Notes under the pieces: generated by a model
Told to the model about the DNA's origin: nothing
Databases searched by the model: none
What the model saw: only the letters and a program-made list of their open reading frames with translations
Assembly: GCA_023231005.1 (NCBI GenBank)
Contig: JALNWG010000005.1
Location: 62,001-126,000 of the forward strand
DNA: 64,000 bases
Origin: Bacteroidales bacterium
GTDB lineage: Bacteria; Bacteroidota; Bacteroidia; Bacteroidales; FEN-979
Direction of reading: 5' to 3'
Shown here: piece after piece, positions 6,064 to 15,012 of the stretch
How positions within the stretch are numbered: position 1 is the first letter of the stretch
How the letters are laid out: the number at the start of each line of letters is the position of its first letter
Made by a program: the position numbers and the translations under genes

Positions 6064-7914
6064 ATGGCTAATAAAAAAAGACCTGTTATTGAGCGGGAAG
6101 ACGTAGTGGTCAAATTTGTCGGCGACTCTGGCGACGGCATGCAATTGAGCGGTACCATGTTTTCTGATGATGCTGCCTTGGTTGGCAATGATATGGCAAC
6201 TTTTCCTGATTTTCCTGCTGAAATCCGTGCCCCGCAAAATACAGTAGCTGGAGTTTCCGGTTTTCAAGTACACATTGGAAGTAGTAAAATCTACACCACC
6301 GGGGATCTGGTTGATGTGCTGGTTGCAATGAACCCCGCTTCCCTTAGAGCGAATATCAAATGGGCAAAAAAAGGAGCCACCATTTTGACGGATACCGATT
6401 CCTATGATGAAAAAACAATTGAAAAAGCCGGTTACAAAAAGGATCCTTTACAGGACAATTCCCTTGACGGTTTTAATGTAATCAAGGTTCCCCTTACTAC
6501 TCTTACAAAAGAAAGTTTGAAAGAGCTGAAGATTGACAATAAGACTGCTGAACGTAGTAAAAACATGTTCGCACTTGGCATTCTCTATTACATCTTCAAT
6601 CGTGATTTGAAACCCTCCTTTCATTATTTTGAGCAAAAATTCAAGAAAAAACCGGAACTGATTGAGATCAATAAAATTGTTCTTCAGGCAGGGTTCAATT
6701 ATGCCGAAACGATGGAAGCCATCAAAAGTGTGATCCAGGTGGCTCCAGCTAAAATGGAAAAGGGCCGCTACCGTAATATCACCGGTAATATCGGAACAGC
6801 CTGGGGTTTGTTGGCTGCTTCTGAAAAATCAGGACGGCCATTGTTTCTTGGATCTTACCCCATTACCCCTGCTACCGACATATTGATTGAATTAGCAAAA
6901 CATAAATCTTTAGGAGCAAAAGTATTCCAGGCCGAAGATGAAATTGCCGGTATCTGTTCCGCCATCGGAGCTTCCTACACCGGTTCTATGGCTTGTACAT
7001 CTACATCCGGCCCCGGACTCTCACTCAAGAGTGAAGCAATTGGATTGGCTGTGATGACTGAATTGCCACTTATCATTGTGAATGTTCAACGTGGGGGCCC
7101 TTCTACCGGTTTACCAACTAAGTCGGAACAGAGTGATCTATACCAGGCTCTGTTTGGAAGGAATGGAGAATGCCCGGTGATTGTCTTAGCTGCTTCTACC
7201 TCAGAAAACTGCTTCTATTATGCTTACATGGCAGCCAAACTTTCACTGGAACACATGACTCCTACAATCCTGCTTACAGACGGTTATATTGGGTTTGGCT
7301 CTGCTTTGTTCCGGATTCCTAAGATGGCAGACATGCCACCAATCAACCCTCCGCTTGCCACTGCCAATGATCCAGATTACAAACCCTATAAACGTAACCC
7401 CGAAACCCTGGCCAGACAATGGGCCATTCCCGGAACAGAAGGATTACGCCATCGTATAGGCGGACTGGAGAAAGAGGATATCACAGGTGCGGTTTCAACG
7501 GACCCGATGAATCATCAGCTCATGACCAAATTACGTGCAGCCAAAGTAGAGAAAGTAGCTGATTTCATTCCAGAGCAAGAGATTGATGGTCCGAAGAAAG
7601 GTGAATTATTGGTTGTTAGTTGGGGGGGGACTTATGGAGCCGTTCATTCGGCTGTTCAACAGATGCAAAAAGCCGGAAAACAGGTAAGTCATGCTCATTT
7701 TCATTACATTATGCCCCTTCCCAAAAATACAGAAAAGGTGTTGAAGAGCTTTAAGAAAATTGTGGTATGTGAACTCAACAGCGGGCAATTTGTGAATTTT
7801 CTGCGTATGAAATACCCCATGCCCAATATCTGCCAGTACAATAAAGTACAGGGGCTGCCTTTTGTAATCAGTGAGTTAACAGATAAGTTTAACCAACTTT
7901 TGGAGGAGAAATAA
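6064..7914 (+). CDS. korA: 2-oxoacid:acceptor oxidoreductase, fused gamma-alpha subunit (KorA type)
   Basis: The 616-residue protein joins the gamma domain (residues ~1-190; GDSGDGMQLSGTMF) to the pyrimidine-binding alpha domain (~205-616; GNIGTAWGLLAASEKSG, SYPITPATDILIEL, STSGPGLSLKSEAIGLA). The latter is the hallmark of 2-oxoglutarate or related 2-oxoacid:ferredoxin oxidoreductases. With KorB it decarboxylates a 2-oxoacid oxidatively to the acyl-CoA while reducing ferredoxin, and in some bacteria runs in reverse. The fused architecture is usual for the KorAB group, and 2-oxoglutarate is the likely but unproven substrate. It is co-transcribed with korB, one base downstream, and is divergent from a ferredoxin gene. 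Confidence 0.93.
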   Translation: MANKKRPVIEREDVVVKFVGDSGDGMQLSGTMFSDDAALVGNDMATFPDFPAEIRAPQNTVAGVSGFQVHIGSSKIYTTGDLVDVLVAMNPASLRANIKWAKKGATILTDTDSYDEKTIEKAGYKKDPLQDNSLDGFNVIKVPLTTLTKESLKELKIDNKTAERSKNMFALGILYYIFNRDLKPSFHYFEQKFKKKPELIEINKIVLQAGFNYAETMEAIKSVIQVAPAKMEKGRYRNITGNIGTAWGLLAASEKSGRPLFLGSYPITPATDILIELAKHKSLGAKVFQAEDEIAGICSAIGASYTGSMACTSTSGPGLSLKSEAIGLAVMTELPLIIVNVQRGGPSTGLPTKSEQSDLYQALFGRNGECPVIVLAASTSENCFYYAYMAAKLSLEHMTPTILLTDGYIGFGSALFRIPKMADMPPINPPLATANDPDYKPYKRNPETLARQWAIPGTEGLRHRIGGLEKEDITGAVSTDPMNHQLMTKLRAAKVEKVADFIPEQEIDGPKKGELLVVSWGGTYGAVHSAVQQMQKAGKQVSHAHFHYIMPLPKNTEKVLKSFKKIVVCELNSGQFVNFLRMKYPMPNICQYNKVQGLPFVISELTDKFNQLLEEK

Positions 7915-7915
7915 A

Positions 7916-8953
7916 ATGGAATTTGTAAATACGACTGTTGAGCGTTCCACTGTTCAACTTTCAAAGACTGACTTTGAGAGTGACCAGATGGTAAAGTGGT
8001 GTCCAGGTTGTGGTGCACATGCAATCCTGAATGCGGTAGAGCGGGTATTCCCTAAAATTGGTTACCGGAAAGAAAATTTCTGTATTGTTTCCGGAATCGG
8101 ATGCTCATCGCGATTTCCTTATTATGTAAACACTTATGGAATCCATGGAATTCATGGACGGGCTGCTGCCATATCTACGGGCGTTAAAATATCCAATCCG
8201 AAACTCAGTGTATGGATGGCGACCGGAGACGGGGACTCCCTTGCAATTGGAGGAAATCATTTTATCCATATCATCCGCCGAAATGTTGATGTCAATATCT
8301 TGTTATTCAACAACCAGATCTATGGACTGACTAAGGGGCAATACTCCCCAACTACCCCAATGGGGAAAGTGACCAAAAGCTCTCCCCAGGGAACTATTGA
8401 ACACCCGTTCACGGTGGGTGAACTTGTTATGGGCGCACAAGGAACCTTTTTCGCCCGTGTTCCCGATAACAACATCAATTTGATGACAGAAGCAATGTTC
8501 GAAGCGGCCCGCCATGATGGTACTTCAATCATTGAAATCATGCAAAACTGTGTCATCTTTGCAGATAAAGCTCATGCTGACATTACCGGTAAAGAAATGA
8601 AAGATGAAGCTATGCTGGTAGTGAGAAACGGGGAGCCCATGGTATTTGGAAAAAACCATGATAAAGGTCTTATTCTTCGCGATACCCAACTGGAAGTCGC
8701 TGTGATCGGAAAAGATGGCATTACCATTGATGATATTCTTGTCCACGACCAATACAACCAAGATCCGGGAATTCAATTGATGTTGGCCAAGTTAGCCCCA
8801 CCTAATTTTCCTATGATATTTGGAGTAATCCGCTCTGCAATGTACCCAACCTATGATGATCTTGTTGAAGAACAGATCAAATATGCAAAGGAAACTTCGA
8901 AAATTAAAAACGTTGATGACTTGCTAAACTCAGGAGATACCTGGGAAATTTAA
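7916..8953 (+). CDS. korB: 2-oxoacid:ferredoxin oxidoreductase, TPP-binding beta subunit (KorB type)
   Basis: A 345-residue TPP-binding subunit that pairs with KorA. Visible features are the CPGCG motif (Cys29, Cys32) near the N-terminus and a further Cys in SGIGCSSR, which together bind a [4Fe-4S] cluster. The TPP/Mg site is MATGDGDSLAIGGNH followed by FNNQIYGLTKGQYSPTTP. There is no extra ferredoxin domain, so electrons probably leave to a separate ferredoxin such as the one encoded at 5723-5890. The start codon lies one base after the korA stop. Its last 24 bases overlap the 3' end of the convergent histidine kinase gene. Confidence 0.94.
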   Translation: MEFVNTTVERSTVQLSKTDFESDQMVKWCPGCGAHAILNAVERVFPKIGYRKENFCIVSGIGCSSRFPYYVNTYGIHGIHGRAAAISTGVKISNPKLSVWMATGDGDSLAIGGNHFIHIIRRNVDVNILLFNNQIYGLTKGQYSPTTPMGKVTKSSPQGTIEHPFTVGELVMGAQGTFFARVPDNNINLMTEAMFEAARHDGTSIIEIMQNCVIFADKAHADITGKEMKDEAMLVVRNGEPMVFGKNHDKGLILRDTQLEVAVIGKDGITIDDILVHDQYNQDPGIQLMLAKLAPPNFPMIFGVIRSAMYPTYDDLVEEQIKYAKETSKIKNVDDLLNSGDTWEI

Positions 8954-10699
8954 CGGAAATTTTATAAAGAACTGGGAACCTCTACCGGGCTCACTCTGAA
9001 CCCGGATGGTTCCTTTATGTTTTTCAATAAAATCTCTACATAGGATGAGTCCCAGTCCAGTTCCTTTTTCATTGGAAGTTCCCGGAGTGGTTACCAGGCT
9101 GTCGATCTTGAAAAGTTTATCAACCATTTCATTTGACATACCAATGCCATTATCCGATACGATTAGTTCGATGGCTTCAGTATAAACTTCAGCAAAAACT
9201 TCAACCCGTCCTCCTCTTGGGGTAAATTTGATCCCATTTGAAACAAGATTCCTAAGTATCGTGCTGAGCATATTTTTATCAGCCAAGATCATTTGAGAAG
9301 GTGAAACACGGTTAATCAATTCGATGCTTTTTCCTTGAGCAGAAAGGCGAAGAAGATGAAACGCTTCATTAACAAAAAGGTTAAGATTTAATTCTTCGGG
9401 GGAAAATGGGGTCCTGCCAAGCTGAATTTTTGACCACTCCAGTAAATTTTCCAACAAATTATAAGCACTCCTGGAAGCAACCAGAATATTATTGGCAAAC
9501 TGTTTCCGTTCTTCGTTTGAATAATCATCATACGATTCAGATAACAATCCGGCAAAACCCAGAATGGCATTAAAAGGACTGCGCAAATCGTGCCCAATGA
9601 TTGAATAAAGCTGATCTTTCATGACACTCATTTCGGTGAGTTCATCGGCCAGCTTCTTGAGTTGTAACTCAGCCTGCTTCCGCCTTGTAATATCGTGAAG
9701 GATGAGAAGTGATCCCAATGGCTTGCTACGTGAATCCTTGAGTGGATTAATAATAATCTCTACCCAGATGGAAATGAGTGGTTCCATATCAATTTCCATC
9801 ACCGACTCCCCCTCATTATTGTCCTTATTGATAACCTCTGAAATAAGAGGTAAGGCATACTCAAGTTTTCGTCCCCTGATCTGTTCTTTGATATTAAATG
9901 TCTTCATGGCAGCAGGGTTTATATCCATGATAAAATTCTTTTTATCCAGGACAATGGCCCCATCATTCATTTTTTCTATCATCAATTGATGCCCGGCAGG
10001 AACAATATCGAATAAATGTTCCCGTGAAATACCGATGTAAAAGATCAATCCTGACAATGAAATTCCCATGGGAGAAATATCGAGACCTTCAACAGGACTC
10101 AAACCAACGGTATAAATCAATCCTGTAAACAATGGAAACAGGGAAGCAGAGATAAGGAATACAGCTTTGGGTTTATAGTAACTGGGTCGTTTGGTAATGA
10201 AAGATATTAATTGCAAATTCCCGAAAACAATCATGAGCAGGGAATAGAACATAGCGATGTAAAAAAAAGGGCCATGATGATAAATGAGAATATTATTTCC
10301 TGCCGGACTCCAACTAAAACCGCTCCATATTAATTGGTGATACTTATTTGTGAAAACCAGTATCAGCGTACAAATTGGGATAATTGTGAGAATCCAAAAA
10401 TTACGAATGACCCAGTTTGGTTTTTCAAGATTATAAGAAAAAATAAATTTTACAAAAAACAGAGGGGTGAGCATGTTCGCAAAATACTCAAAACGCGACA
10501 GGACAATTTTCTCTTCCATGGTAGGAGCTGCCGATTCAAACACAAGAAGAAACGACCAAAAGGTAGCCAATGCCATCATCCAGAGAAATGGAATCCTGCC
10601 ACGAATCTGTGACATCCTATATACGATAAAAACAATTTGGAGACTCACTATGGAGGTAAAAAAATGAATCCAGGTGATATAGGTGATTTGCCAGATCAT
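8930..10699 (-). CDS. Membrane-bound sensor histidine kinase with 7TM-type input, PAS and kinase domains
   Basis: The 589-residue product has a hydrophobic N-terminal third with about seven membrane segments (residues ~1-220, resembling the histidine kinase N-terminal 7TM region). A PAS domain follows at ~235-350 and carries the PAC-like 'LLILHDITRRKQAE' tail. The dimerisation/phosphoacceptor domain contains GHDLRSPFNAI (His near residue 370), and the ATPase domain has N box ILRNLVSNGIKF, G1 DNGIGM and G2 GTGLGL. It autophosphorylates in response to an unknown signal. No response regulator gene is nearby, so it is an orphan. The first ATG is at 10697-10699 (MIWQITYITW); the longer frame to 10729 needs a TTG start. 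Its 3' end overlaps korB by 24 bases. Confidence 0.9.
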   Translation of the reverse strand: MIWQITYITWIHFFTSIVSLQIVFIVYRMSQIRGRIPFLWMMALATFWSFLLVFESAAPTMEEKIVLSRFEYFANMLTPLFFVKFIFSYNLEKPNWVIRNFWILTIIPICTLILVFTNKYHQLIWSGFSWSPAGNNILIYHHGPFFYIAMFYSLLMIVFGNLQLISFITKRPSYYKPKAVFLISASLFPLFTGLIYTVGLSPVEGLDISPMGISLSGLIFYIGISREHLFDIVPAGHQLMIEKMNDGAIVLDKKNFIMDINPAAMKTFNIKEQIRGRKLEYALPLISEVINKDNNEGESVMEIDMEPLISIWVEIIINPLKDSRSKPLGSLLILHDITRRKQAELQLKKLADELTEMSVMKDQLYSIIGHDLRSPFNAILGFAGLLSESYDDYSNEERKQFANNILVASRSAYNLLENLLEWSKIQLGRTPFSPEELNLNLFVNEAFHLLRLSAQGKSIELINRVSPSQMILADKNMLSTILRNLVSNGIKFTPRGGRVEVFAEVYTEAIELIVSDNGIGMSNEMVDKLFKIDSLVTTPGTSNEKGTGLGLILCRDFIEKHKGTIRVQSEPGRGSQFFIKFPLNFPGIS

Positions 10700-10815
10700 A
10701 TAGCCGAAATTAAAAAATGCAAAAATCAAAACAAAGAAAAGATAATTATCTTACAATATCAATTTTTCATTGTCTATTCAACCAGTTTTATTAATTTTCC
10801 ATCGATATAAATTCT

Positions 10816-12159
10816 TTGTCTGTGTTACTTCAACCCTTCAATAATTTCATTGCCGCCAATCAACTTTTTTCTATCGAATCCAGAATCCTTCTGGCAGTTA
10901 GTGGAGGCATTGATTCGGTGGTCATGGCCGAATTGTTTTACCGGGCAAAATTTGCCTTCGGAATCGCTCATTGTAATTTCGGGCTCCGGGGTACTGAGAG
11001 TGATAATGATGAACATTTTGTTACTGAATTGGCTTCAAAATACAATGTACCTTGTTATATTCAAAAATTTGACACCAACGGGTATGCCCATGAAAAAGGC
11101 ATTTCTATTCAGATGGCTGCAAGGGAGCTGAGATATGAATGGTTTGAAACCATCCGTAAAAAAGAAATATTTGATTTCATTGCAACTGCGCACCACCTCG
11201 ACGATCAGATAGAAACATTTTTTATCAATTTGATAAGAGGGACTGGAATTTCCGGACTTCATGGGATTCCGGTTCGGAATGGAAATATTATCAGACCACT
11301 CCTTTTTGCCTACAGAAAACAGATTGCAGAATTTGCTTTTGCGAACAATATACAGTACCATAACGACAGCAGCAATGCTTCAACCAAATACCTTAGGAAT
11401 AAAATAAGGCATGACCTCTTACCGGCCATTACCACCATGAATCCGGACTTCAGCGCGAACCTCACTGCAACGATCGGCAGAATCAGGGATATGGAACTGA
11501 TTGCTAATAAGACAATCTCTGATTGGCGAAATAAGGTAATGAAAGAAGAGGGGCAGAATTTCATTATTAATGTTCCTGCCTTCCTTCATTCAGAACCTTT
11601 AGATACGTTGGCATGGGAATTATTAACCCCCTTTGGTTTCAATAAAAACCAGGTCATCAATATTGTTCATCTGATAGAAAAAGGAAGTGGCACCCAATTT
11701 TTCTCTCCTACCCACCGCCTGATAAAAAATCGGCAGCAACTGATTATACAACCTCTGCCGGATAAAGAAGAGGAAAAACACTTTTTAATTCAAGATTTCA
11801 CTTTAAAAAAAACCTTGAAATGCCCAATTTCACTTACATTAAAAAAAATCAATGATCCTTCCTATTATGATATTCCTACATCGAACGATACCGCCAGCAT
11901 TGATTACGAAAAAATTACCTTTCCTCTGATCCTAAGAAAATGGGACCCCGGTGATATATTTTATCCGTTTGGCATGAATCAGAAAAAAAAACTGAGCGAT
12001 TTTTTTATTGACCATAAATTCTCACTGCCGGATAAGGAAAGTTGCTGGTTGATCTGTTCCGGAAAAGAGATCATCTGGGTAGTCGGTCACCGACCCGATC
12101 ACCGCTTCAGAATCACGAAGAAAACACGAAAAATCCTACAGATAAAAGTTGAGCCATGA
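10816..12159 (+). CDS. tilS: tRNA(Ile)-lysidine synthetase
   Basis: TilS converts the wobble C34 of tRNA-Ile(CAU) to lysidine with ATP and lysine, changing both codon reading and charging identity. The 447-residue protein has the PP-loop SGGIDS at residues 29-34, followed by the family blocks CNFGLRGTESDND, TAHHLDDQIETFFINLIRG and LRNKIRHDLLP. A C-terminal TilS domain follows, with SDFFIDHKF near residue 395. There is no ATG at the start: TTG at 10816 or GTG at 10822 are the candidates, both preserving the family N-terminus. The stop overlaps the next gene by 4 bases (ATGA), so the two are translationally coupled. Confidence 0.93.
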   Translation: MSVLLQPFNNFIAANQLFSIESRILLAVSGGIDSVVMAELFYRAKFAFGIAHCNFGLRGTESDNDEHFVTELASKYNVPCYIQKFDTNGYAHEKGISIQMAARELRYEWFETIRKKEIFDFIATAHHLDDQIETFFINLIRGTGISGLHGIPVRNGNIIRPLLFAYRKQIAEFAFANNIQYHNDSSNASTKYLRNKIRHDLLPAITTMNPDFSANLTATIGRIRDMELIANKTISDWRNKVMKEEGQNFIINVPAFLHSEPLDTLAWELLTPFGFNKNQVINIVHLIEKGSGTQFFSPTHRLIKNRQQLIIQPLPDKEEEKHFLIQDFTLKKTLKCPISLTLKKINDPSYYDIPTSNDTASIDYEKITFPLILRKWDPGDIFYPFGMNQKKKLSDFFIDHKFSLPDKESCWLICSGKEIIWVVGHRPDHRFRITKKTRKILQIKVEP

Positions 12160-12854
12160 AGAGATATCCATTTTTATATTTTCTCCCTTTCATGTTGATC
12201 TTCTGTCATTGGACAGGATATGCACAGAACATCAAACCGACCCAGACTGAAGCAGTATTTAATGTAGTTACTACCAGTAAAAGCGGAAACCCCAGACAAG
12301 GTGAAGTTATCTCTCTGGTAAGCCAGGGATCAAAGAAACGTTTTACCGGAACAACCGGAGAAGATGGAAAATGTACAATTATCATTCCATCAGGGGAGAA
12401 GTATATCATTTATTACCAATATTTTAGCGACCAGGTCAAATATAAAGATCTGGATGTTCCTGGTGGTGATCACCGGGTAACATATACCTTCACAATGAAA
12501 TATGATCCCCCCAGAACCTTTACGCTTAAAAATGTCTTCTTTGATACCGGAAAAGCCACCCTAAGGAAAGAATCTGATAAAGCTTTACTCGAATTGGCAG
12601 AAGTACTAAAACTGAAACCCCGAATGGAAATCGAAATTGCCGGGCATACCGATAATGTAGGTTCCTCAGAATCGAATATTAAATTATCTGCTGACCGTGC
12701 TGAGGCTGTTCGTATTTATCTCATCAACAAAGGAATTAACGGAAATCGAATCGTTGCCAAAGGATACGGAGAAACACAACCTGTTGCCGACAACAATACC
12801 GAAGAAGGAAAACAACAGAACCGTCGCACAGAAGTTAGGATCATCAAAGATTAA
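12156..12854 (+). CDS. OmpA-family outer membrane/peptidoglycan-binding protein
   Basis: The 232-residue protein has a signal peptide (hydrophobic core about residues 6-20, cleavage near GYAQ) and an N-terminal region with a carboxypeptidase-regulatory-like beta pattern (GNPRQGEVISLVSQG, then a TGEDGKCTI turn). It ends in a full OmpA C-terminal domain (~125-232) with the NVFFDTGKATL entry strand, GHTDNVGSSESN and LSADRAEAVRIYL. That domain binds peptidoglycan, so the protein likely tethers the cell wall to other envelope parts; no transmembrane barrel is present. The gene overlaps tilS by 4 bases. Confidence 0.88.
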   Translation: MKRYPFLYFLPFMLIFCHWTGYAQNIKPTQTEAVFNVVTTSKSGNPRQGEVISLVSQGSKKRFTGTTGEDGKCTIIIPSGEKYIIYYQYFSDQVKYKDLDVPGGDHRVTYTFTMKYDPPRTFTLKNVFFDTGKATLRKESDKALLELAEVLKLKPRMEIEIAGHTDNVGSSESNIKLSADRAEAVRIYLINKGINGNRIVAKGYGETQPVADNNTEEGKQQNRRTEVRIIKD

Positions 12855-12885
12855 GAACCTGTTACGGATACTTTATATTTTAGCT

Positions 12886-12893
12886 ATCTTTGT
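12886..12893 (+). promoter_or_regulatory. -7 box (TATCTTTG) of dsbD
   Basis: A perfect TAnnTTTG box 37 bases before the dsbD ATG. The -33 element is weak (TGTTA at about 12861). It lies downstream of the tilS-ompA pair and probably gives dsbD its own transcript. Confidence 0.5.
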
Positions 12894-12930
12894 GCATCCT
12901 AAAAATTCCTGTTAACAATAATTTCTAACT

Positions 12931-15003
12931 ATGAAAAAAGTCTGGATCGGCTTATTGGCCTTAGTTCTGATCCCTACATGTGTTTTTTCACAAATTCTTG
13001 ATCCTGTAAAATGGAGCTTCAAAGTTGAACAATCCACACCTGGTGAAGCCACCCTTCTGCTTATTGCAAAAATCGACAAGAACTGGCATCTATATTCTCA
13101 AGGTATCCCTCCAAACGGGCCCATACCAACCACTTTCACCTTCAATAAAACCAACGCCTATCAGCTCATGGGTAAGGTGATGGAGCCAAAAGCCATCGAA
13201 GAACGAGATGTGCAATTTGACAATATGCTGCTGAAGTTTTTTGCAGATAAAGCAATTTTTAAGCAGAGGATCAAAGTACTTCAGTCCAAAGATTTCGTCC
13301 TTACCGGGATAGTGAATTTTATGTGTTGTGATGACAAGCAGTGTCTTCCTCCCAATGATGTGGAGTTTTCTTTTCAGATCAAAGGGAATCCTCAAGCCGA
13401 AGCCATAATCACTAATGTTTCAACACAAAACACTCAGGATACGGCAAAAGCGATTGCTAAAACGACATCCGATTTGCAGACAAAAAAAACAGACCAGGTA
13501 AATCTTGCTACTACAACCGCAGATACTGCTGCCAACAAATCGTTGCTCTGGTTTTTCCTGATCTCCTTCCTCGCAGGGTTGGCGGCAATTATTACCCCCT
13601 GCGTATTTCCGATGATCCCAATGACGGTAACCTTTTTCATGCACGATAGCACCAGTAAAAAAAAGGCAAAGATGGAAGCCTTGGTTTATGGTCTCTCAAT
13701 CATTGTCATCTATATGATCCTCGGAGTGCTTGTTTCAGTCACCATGGGCCCTAACTTTAATAATTTTATCAGTACCCACTGGATCCCAAATTTATTTTTC
13801 TTCGTAATCTTTATGGTTTTCGCTGCCTCTTTTTTAGGGATGTTTGATATAACATTACCCAGTTGGCTTGTCAATAAAGCCGACAAACAGGCTGATAAAG
13901 GAGGGTTCAGCGGAGCCTTTTTCATGGCATTTACCCTGGTATTGGTCTCTTTTTCCTGTACCGGTCCGATTGTGGGTGCACTCTTGGTCAAATCCGCCGG
14001 AGGAGCCATTCTCATGCCCATCATCGGGATGCTGGGTTTTTCACTTGCTTTTGCTTTGCCTTTTGCCTTATTCGCCTTTTTTCCTTCTTGGTTGTCAGGA
14101 CTTCCCAAATCAGGAGGCTGGCTAAACTCAGTTAAAGTGGTTCTTGGATTCTTGGAATTGGCCTTGGGGTTGAAATTTTTGAGTATTGCCGACCAAACCT
14201 ATCACTGGCACATTCTCGACCGCGAAGTCTACTTAGCGTTTTGGATTGTCATCTTTTCCCTTATGGGGTTGTACCTGTTGGGCAAACTGAAATTCAATCA
14301 TGACTCTGACTTGCCTTATATCAGCGTTCCCCGGATCACTCTGGCCATCATCGTTTTCGCCTTTGTTGTTTATATGATTCCCGGCATGTGGGGAGCTCCG
14401 TTGAAAGCATTATCGGGGTATCTTCCTCCCCAGACCTACCTTGATTTTGATCTGAACGCTATCATAAAAAAAGAGGTTTCCGCCATTAGTCCCGGAGGCG
14501 GAAGTGCTCCTTCCGCGCTTTGTGACAATCCAAAATACAATGACTTTTTAAAATTGCCTCATGGACTTGAAGGATATTTTGACTACAAACAAGCGCTGGC
14601 TTGTGCCCGAAAACAAAACAAGCCTATATTCCTTGACTTTACCGGCCATGGTTGTGTAAATTGTCGGGAAATGGAATCCAATGTATGGTCTGATCCTGCC
14701 GTTTTGAAACGGCTCCGGGAGAAGTATCTGGTTACCGCACTATATGTGGATGACAAAACAGAACTCCCTGAAAAAGAATGGTATACTTCGACCTATGATA
14801 AAAAGGTGAAAAAATCTATCGGAAAGCAGTTTGCAGATCTTCAGATTACCCGTTTTAATGTAAATTCTCAACCTTACTATGTTCTACTCGACACTGCCGG
14901 GAATCTACTTACCAATCCTCGTGCTTATGATCTTGACATCAATGCCTTTATTAAATTCTTAGATACCGGATTGGAGAAATTTCAGAAGCAGCAAACTAAA
15001 TAA
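12931..15003 (+). CDS. dsbD: Thiol:disulfide interchange protein DsbD
   Basis: DsbD carries reducing power from cytoplasmic thioredoxin across the inner membrane to periplasmic thiol enzymes and cytochrome c maturation. All three modules are visible in 690 residues. After a signal peptide (~1-20) comes the N-terminal DsbD domain, with Cys132, Cys133 and Cys138 in NFMCCDDKQCLPP. The membrane domain starts at about residue 205 and holds the redox pair Cys224 (ITPCVFP) and Cys343 (SFSCTGP). The C-terminal thioredoxin domain has the CVNC motif at Cys575-Cys578. The cargo-type gene 15013-16773 starts 9 bases downstream. Confidence 0.93.
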   Translation: MKKVWIGLLALVLIPTCVFSQILDPVKWSFKVEQSTPGEATLLLIAKIDKNWHLYSQGIPPNGPIPTTFTFNKTNAYQLMGKVMEPKAIEERDVQFDNMLLKFFADKAIFKQRIKVLQSKDFVLTGIVNFMCCDDKQCLPPNDVEFSFQIKGNPQAEAIITNVSTQNTQDTAKAIAKTTSDLQTKKTDQVNLATTTADTAANKSLLWFFLISFLAGLAAIITPCVFPMIPMTVTFFMHDSTSKKKAKMEALVYGLSIIVIYMILGVLVSVTMGPNFNNFISTHWIPNLFFFVIFMVFAASFLGMFDITLPSWLVNKADKQADKGGFSGAFFMAFTLVLVSFSCTGPIVGALLVKSAGGAILMPIIGMLGFSLAFALPFALFAFFPSWLSGLPKSGGWLNSVKVVLGFLELALGLKFLSIADQTYHWHILDREVYLAFWIVIFSLMGLYLLGKLKFNHDSDLPYISVPRITLAIIVFAFVVYMIPGMWGAPLKALSGYLPPQTYLDFDLNAIIKKEVSAISPGGGSAPSALCDNPKYNDFLKLPHGLEGYFDYKQALACARKQNKPIFLDFTGHGCVNCREMESNVWSDPAVLKRLREKYLVTALYVDDKTELPEKEWYTSTYDKKVKKSIGKQFADLQITRFNVNSQPYYVLLDTAGNLLTNPRAYDLDINAFIKFLDTGLEKFQKQQTK

Positions 15004-15012
15004 GACCCGGTT

